64,000 nt of DNA from positions 1-64,000 of the forward strand of contig NZ_CAMIHZ010000006.1 of NCBI RefSeq assembly GCF_946222305.1. The letters run 5' to 3'. The DNA comes from an uncultured Corynebacterium sp. (GTDB lineage Bacteria; Actinomycetota; Actinomycetes; Mycobacteriales; Mycobacteriaceae). The translations under genes were made by a program, and so were the position numbers. The notes under the pieces were generated by a model that ran no database searches, was not told the origin of the DNA, and was given only the letters and a program-made list of their open reading frames with translations. This document shows, piece by piece, positions 60,076 through 64,000 of the stretch (position 1 is the stretch's first letter; every line of letters begins with the position of its first letter).

Positions 60076-61125
60076 ATGAGTACCGCCGATGTCATCATAA
60101 CTAGGGTGGAGGGCAACACCGCGATCGTCGAACTCGATCGCCCCAAAGCCCTCAACGCGCTGGATCACACCATGATCCTCGCGCTCCACGACGCTTTTAG
60201 CCAGTACGAATCCGACGATACCGTCGGCCAGTACATCATCTGCTCTTCGTCGCCACGAGCGTATTGCGCAGGCGGCGACGTGCGCTGGGTGCGCGAGCAA
60301 GACTTGGCAGATAACCACGCCGCCGGTGACCGTTACTTCGCCGATGAGTACGAGCTGAACTACCGCCTTGCGAACTTCCCCAAGCCGGTTGCGGCAATCA
60401 TGGAGGGGTTTGTCATGGGAGGCGGCATGGGAATCTCCATGCACGGCTCGCATCGAATTGTCACCCCCACCACGGCAGCGGCCATGCCGGAGATGCACAT
60501 TGGCTTCGTCCCCGACGTCGGCATTAGCCACGTGCTGACCCACATGGATGCCGCTAACCCCGTTGCCATGGGTGTATTCGCCGGAACCACAGGCTGGCGC
60601 ATGAACGCCGCTGACATGGTAGCCACAGGCCTGGGCACCAACCTCATCGCTGATCCAGAGGCCTTCAAGGAAAGTGTCCGCACCGAAGATTTCGTTGAGG
60701 CCCTCGACAAGCACTCCACCAGCCCGGAAGCACTCGACCTGCAGCCTACCGGCATGATCACCTATGCCGAATGGATCTCTGATGTTTTCTCGGGTGATTC
60801 TTGGCTGGAGATTGAACGCCGTCTCAATAAGTTCTCTACCTCCGACGCCGACCTGGACGACTTCGTCAAGCACGTGAAGTACCAGATTGAAGCCTGCAAC
60901 CCGACCAGCCTGGTGTCTTGCGTGGAGTTGTTCCGCCGCGCCGCCGAGGTGGATCTGCGCACGGCTTTGGACAATGAACTCGCCGTCGGTAGCGCCCTGC
61001 GCCGCGAGCCGAACTTCGCCGAGGGAGTGCGGGCAGTCCTCATCGACAAGGACCGCACCCCGAAGTTCTCCCCGGACAACGCGGCAGACGTCGATGTGGA
61101 AAAGTGGCGCGCTCTGCTGAAGTAG
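60076..61125 (+). CDS. Enoyl-CoA hydratase-family protein, probable 3-hydroxyisobutyryl-CoA hydrolase
   Basis: 349 residues from ATG 60076 (an ATG at 60067 is possible). Crotonase fold: VELDRPKALNALDHTMILAL, YCAGGDVRWV (oxyanion loop), EGFVMGGGMGISMHGSHRI and MPEMHIGFVPDVG, with the C-terminal extension typical of 3-hydroxyisobutyryl-CoA hydrolase (valine breakdown). The Glu and Asp of the hydrolase (MPEMHIGFVPDVG) are present. It would add a valine branch to the leucine cluster, though it is 35 kb away. Confidence 0.85.
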   Translation: MSTADVIITRVEGNTAIVELDRPKALNALDHTMILALHDAFSQYESDDTVGQYIICSSSPRAYCAGGDVRWVREQDLADNHAAGDRYFADEYELNYRLANFPKPVAAIMEGFVMGGGMGISMHGSHRIVTPTTAAAMPEMHIGFVPDVGISHVLTHMDAANPVAMGVFAGTTGWRMNAADMVATGLGTNLIADPEAFKESVRTEDFVEALDKHSTSPEALDLQPTGMITYAEWISDVFSGDSWLEIERRLNKFSTSDADLDDFVKHVKYQIEACNPTSLVSCVELFRRAAEVDLRTALDNELAVGSALRREPNFAEGVRAVLIDKDRTPKFSPDNAADVDVEKWRALLK

Positions 61126-61191
61126 AGCACCAAGAGAAACAGTAGTTAGGGGGGGGGACTCTCTCCGGGGGCGAGCAGATGCCTCGCTGGC

Positions 61192-61899
61192 TCATACAGA
61201 TGTGCGCTGTACCCGCAGCCACGTGGCAAAGCCCCACATCACAAACAAGCCGTACACCACGTACAGCGCCGCGCTGGGGTAGTAGCCCGCCATAAGCAAC
61301 AGTGGCACACCTACAATGTCCACTGCAATCCAGATCAGCCAGAACTCAGTCCAGCCGCGAGCCATGCCAAACGTCGCCAGCATGGAGCCGACAAAGATCC
61401 ACGCATCGGCCCATGGCCCCCACGAACCCAGGGCGTCAAAAATCAAAGCGCACACCACCGTGCCCAGCACTGCGACCGCAAGCATTCCGATGCGCTGCTT
61501 TCCCGTAGCCCACTTGGGTTGCACTGCAGTCGTATCCTCATGCGGTTCGGAGACAATGGAACGGCTGGGATCAGTGTGATCGGGTTCCTGCATGCCGGTC
61601 TTGCGCGCTTTGGACCAGCGCCACCAGCCGTAGACGGAAACGATGAGGAACATTACCTGGCGACCGGCCTGGCCGTAGAGATCCAAATCCTGCGGGGTGT
61701 GGAACAGCCCGCCCAAAAACACGGTGAACAGCAACAGGTTGCCGATGATGCCCACCGGCCACGCCCACACCACGCGGCGCATCCCGCCGACCGCGGAGGC
61801 CAAGCCAAAAAGGTTGCCGATGACCTCGCGCACCAAAATCGGCGCCCCCGCGATCGTCCACGTGGCGTTGAGCAAGTTGGTGAGCACGGAATCGGTCAT
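61192..61899 (-). CDS. PnuC-family vitamin transporter
   Basis: 235 residues, about seven membrane segments: IGNLFGLASAVGGMRRVVWAWPVGIIGNLLLF (core AWPVGIIGN), YGQAGRQVMFLIVSVYGWWRW and WIAVDIVGVPLL. These are PnuC hallmarks (W-P-x-G-x-x-x-N, Q-x-x-(F/Y)-x-x-x-x-x-YGWW, D-x-x-x-x-x-L). In corynebacteria the related RibM/PnuX moves riboflavin, so the substrate may be nicotinamide riboside or riboflavin. No TPP- or FMN-type riboswitch is seen upstream. Confidence 0.85.
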   Translation of the reverse strand: MTDSVLTNLLNATWTIAGAPILVREVIGNLFGLASAVGGMRRVVWAWPVGIIGNLLLFTVFLGGLFHTPQDLDLYGQAGRQVMFLIVSVYGWWRWSKARKTGMQEPDHTDPSRSIVSEPHEDTTAVQPKWATGKQRIGMLAVAVLGTVVCALIFDALGSWGPWADAWIFVGSMLATFGMARGWTEFWLIWIAVDIVGVPLLLMAGYYPSAALYVVYGLFVMWGFATWLRVQRTSV

Positions 61900-61972
61900 C
61901 GGAAAATTCTCAAGCTTTCTAGGGAGCAGGTCGGTGGTTCGGCTGCGAAGCTAGGGCGGGGACTAGGTGGCG

Positions 61973-62677
61973 TCAGGATAAAGAAAACCCCGACTGCAGC
62001 AACCGGTAACTTTCAGTCACCATGTCCTCGGGCGTGCGATCGCCGGCAAGGAGGGGATCTTGCGACAGCTCCCACACCGAGTGGCACACCATTAACAGCG
62101 TTTGCACCAGCATCGTGGCCGTGAACATGTCCACTCGATTGTCGTAGTACCGACGAATGGCGTTCACTAGCGGCACCAAGAAGCGTTTGCCAGCGTGGCA
62201 TTGTGCGGGCGTATTGGTGGCCGCGCGGGCATCTCGGGTGATCATATCTTCGAGGATGTCCAAATCCAGCCCGAGGATCACGCTCGCCAGTCGGCCGATG
62301 GCGGACATGCTGTACAGCTCGTCATTCGGATTGTTGTAGAACCGCAGAGTCAGCGATTGCGCCAGTTCCAAGGGCTCGAGCCCGGCATCGGTGGTTTCTA
62401 CCTCGCCACACAGCCAATCCATCATGGAGTGCAGGAAATCCATCACCGCTGCTTCCCGGTGGGGGAAGTAGTTGTGGAATGTGCGCTGGGACACTCCGGC
62501 GCGCTCGCAGATGCTGGTGATCGTTGCCAGATCTACACCTTGTTCCAAGATCATTTCCACGGTGGCGCGGGTGATCGCATGCCGCGTTTCAGCCTTCTTC
62601 CGGTCGCGCAGGCTCAACCCCTCCACGGCCGAGGTCGCCGTGGGGCGGTGTTGTGGAGAAGGGGAGGCATTCATCAC
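61973..62677 (-). CDS. TetR-family regulator coupled to an MmpL-type transporter
   Basis: 234 residues. The HTH part is KKAETRHAITRATVEMILEQG, with ITSICERAGVSQRTFHNYFPHREAAV. The C-terminal ligand domain is longer than average. The start (GTG 62677 or ATG 62674) overlaps the MmpL stop, so both are one unit and the regulator probably controls the exporter and itself. Confidence 0.9.
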   Translation of the reverse strand: MMNASPSPQHRPTATSAVEGLSLRDRKKAETRHAITRATVEMILEQGVDLATITSICERAGVSQRTFHNYFPHREAAVMDFLHSMMDWLCGEVETTDAGLEPLELAQSLTLRFYNNPNDELYSMSAIGRLASVILGLDLDILEDMITRDARAATNTPAQCHAGKRFLVPLVNAIRRYYDNRVDMFTATMLVQTLLMVCHSVWELSQDPLLAGDRTPEDMVTESYRLLQSGFSLS

Positions 62678-64000
62678 TTACTCACTTTAGAAACCGACGC
62701 CCCATTGGATTCCTTCGAGGTCTCGAAATCGGGTTGCAGTCCCTGCAGGCTCTCGCCCTCAACGTCCACCTTGGGCAGGATGCGGTCTAGCCACTTCGGC
62801 AGCTTCCAGGCGCGTTCGTCCAGTAGGTACATCACAGCCGGAATCAATGTCATGCGGACAATGAACGCATCGATGAGCACGGCGGCAGCCAAGGCAAAGC
62901 CCATGACCTTAATGAATGGTTCGTCGAGCAACATGAAGGCGGAGAACACCGAGATCATGATCAGTGCGGCGGCGGTGACCACGCGGGCACCGTGCTTGTA
63001 GCCGTTGGAGACCGCGTTGCCCGGAGTTTTGCCGTGCGCCCAGCCTTCGCGCATGCGGGTGACGAGGAAGACCTGGTAATCCATCGCCAGGCCGAAGACG
63101 ATACCGATGAGCATGATCGGCAGGAAGGAAATAATTGGCTGAGGATCGTTGATGATGCCGCCCCAGCCCAGCTGCCACAAGGCAACTGTCACACCGAAGG
63201 TGGCGGCGACGGACAATCCGAAGCCCAAGGCCGCGACCAGTGGCACCCAAATGGAACGGAAGACGACCATGAGTAGCAGGAAAGCCAGCAGAATCACGAT
63301 GCCGACATAGGGCAGGAGGGCATCGGAGAGGCGCTGGGAGATGTCCTCGTACATCGGTGTGACGCCCGTGATGCGGTAGCTGGCGCCGGTGTCTGCGGAG
63401 AACTTGCCCTCAGCGTCGCGCATCGCTGCCAGCACATCAGCTGCACGCGCATCTGTCGCCCCATAGGACGGGGTGATCATCAGCTGGGCTGCGTCACCGA
63501 GATCGCGGGGGTCTTTCTGGTTGCCGTTGGTGGCGACGACCTGGACATTGTCCACGCCTTCGACCCCACCGATGGTCTTCACAGCTTCGGCGGTGGCCTT
63601 CGCGCGCTGAGCCTTATCGACATCCTTGTAGTCCAGCAACGCGATCATTGGCGCATTGCGGCCAGGGCCGAAAGCTTCGTCGGTCATCTCGTAAGCGGTT
63701 CGCGTGGGGGACCCCAGTTTGGTGGAGCCATCGTTGGGCATTGCCAAGCGCAGCTGCGCTGCGGGAATTGCCAGCAGAGCCAGAACCACTACGCCTGCGA
63801 TTAGGAATAGCGCGGGGCGCTTGCGGATCGTGCGTGCCCATTTCAGGCCCATCGTGGGCTTGTCGTTTTCTGGATCCGGCGCTTTCACCAGGGGTGCACG
63901 GCCGGCGAATACCTTGGTGCCGATGGCACCGATGATGGCGGGCAGCAAGGTGATGGACACGATCACGGCGATCGCCACCGTGCCCGCGGCGGCCAGTGCC
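62674..64000 (-). CDS. MmpL/MMPL-family RND transporter, C-terminal part
   Basis: 442 residues are inside the window; the N-terminus lies beyond position 64000. The visible part starts within the first membrane bundle (IAVIVSITLLPAIIGAIG), then the second porter domain and the second bundle (VVFRSIWVPLVAALGFGLSVAATFGV, then MLIGIVFGLAMDYQVFLVTRMREGW with the D-Y-x-x-F proton-relay motif). It likely exports a lipid or drug; corynebacterial CmpL proteins move trehalose mycolates. The adjacent TetR gene rather suggests an inducible exporter. Confidence 0.92.
   Translation of the reverse strand, partial: ALAAAGTVAIAVIVSITLLPAIIGAIGTKVFAGRAPLVKAPDPENDKPTMGLKWARTIRKRPALFLIAGVVVLALLAIPAAQLRLAMPNDGSTKLGSPTRTAYEMTDEAFGPGRNAPMIALLDYKDVDKAQRAKATAEAVKTIGGVEGVDNVQVVATNGNQKDPRDLGDAAQLMITPSYGATDARAADVLAAMRDAEGKFSADTGASYRITGVTPMYEDISQRLSDALLPYVGIVILLAFLLLMVVFRSIWVPLVAALGFGLSVAATFGVTVALWQLGWGGIINDPQPIISFLPIMLIGIVFGLAMDYQVFLVTRMREGWAHGKTPGNAVSNGYKHGARVVTAAALIMISVFSAFMLLDEPFIKVMGFALAAAVLIDAFIVRMTLIPAVMYLLDERAWKLPKWLDRILPKVDVEGESLQGLQPDFETSKESNGASVSKVSK

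Noticed and set aside
61900..61972. TPP or FMN riboswitch before the PnuC gene
   Set aside because: The 73-bp gap is too short and has none of the conserved elements.
1..64000. tRNA or rRNA genes
   Set aside because: No cloverleaf with a GTTCRANNC arm or rRNA-like sequence was noticed in the intergenic regions; a covariance search would be decisive.

Overview
The window is a contiguous chromosome segment of a Corynebacterium, probably a lipophilic, non-glutamicum species; the species is not resolvable by eye. The reasons are the gene content and order: perM-purN-purH; zinc-independent ribosomal genes followed by mprA-mprB-pepD-moaB-mscL, as in Corynebacteriales; galU-glp-rimJ-glpR; pmt divergent from rsmI; metG, tatD, rpfB-ksgA-ispE-abcF; and DtxR-type iron boxes upstream of feoA. 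Many starts are leaderless, with a TANNNT-like hexamer 6-8 nt before the start codon. I see no CRISPR array, prophage, intact insertion sequence, rRNA or tRNA. About 61 genes or gene remnants are supported.

Layout. 1-439: non-coding DNA with hairpins and tandem repeats. 440-3291: ferrous iron uptake operon feoA-feoB-feoC on the minus strand behind two DtxR-like boxes, with unusual tandem duplications at the gene junctions. 3439-5791: two secreted enzymes, a PAP2 phosphatase and a trypsin-like protease. 5935-10170: an S4-domain remnant, chorismate mutase, the helicase PcrA/UvrD and an M23 peptidase. 10501-14309: perM, purN, purH. 14437-24700: a TetR gene and a cluster matching leucine/itaconate catabolism (biotin-dependent carboxylase, acyl-CoA dehydrogenase, MaoC hydratase, CitE-type lyase, acyl-CoA synthetase, thiolase). 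The carboxyltransferase gene is split by a 1-nt frameshift. 24769-26443: AEC and RDD membrane proteins.

26678-28521: six cysteine-poor ribosomal protein genes (S18, S14, L33, L28; divergent L31B, L32). 28783-34318: envelope-stress module mprA-mprB-pepD, moaB, a 56-residue ORF and mscL. 34322-40136: formyl-THF cyclo-ligase, galU, and the glp (MoeA-like)-rimJ-glpR group linked to cell division, then DoxX. 40200-46072: zf-HC2 membrane protein, protein O-mannosyltransferase, RsmI, BCCT transporter and an Rrf2 regulator. 46340-55724: metG, MFS exporter, tatD, rpfB, ksgA, ispE and an ABC-F protein. 55872-61125: Ltp-type lipoprotein, ABM-domain protein, L-serine dehydratase, PPK2 with a lysine-rich tail, and an enoyl-CoA hydratase-family hydrolase. 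61192-64000: PnuC-type transporter, TetR regulator and an MmpL-type transporter cut by the window end.

Most of the window is conserved core genome. The points most worth checking are the split carboxyltransferase with a TTGA stop/start overlap, the array of stop-SD-start micro-ORFs between feoB and feoC, the degenerate MoeA active site in the Glp homologue beside GlpR, the paired palindromes before accD1, and the inverted repeat bracketing the mprAB promoter. I found no clear sign of a wholly new multi-gene system.
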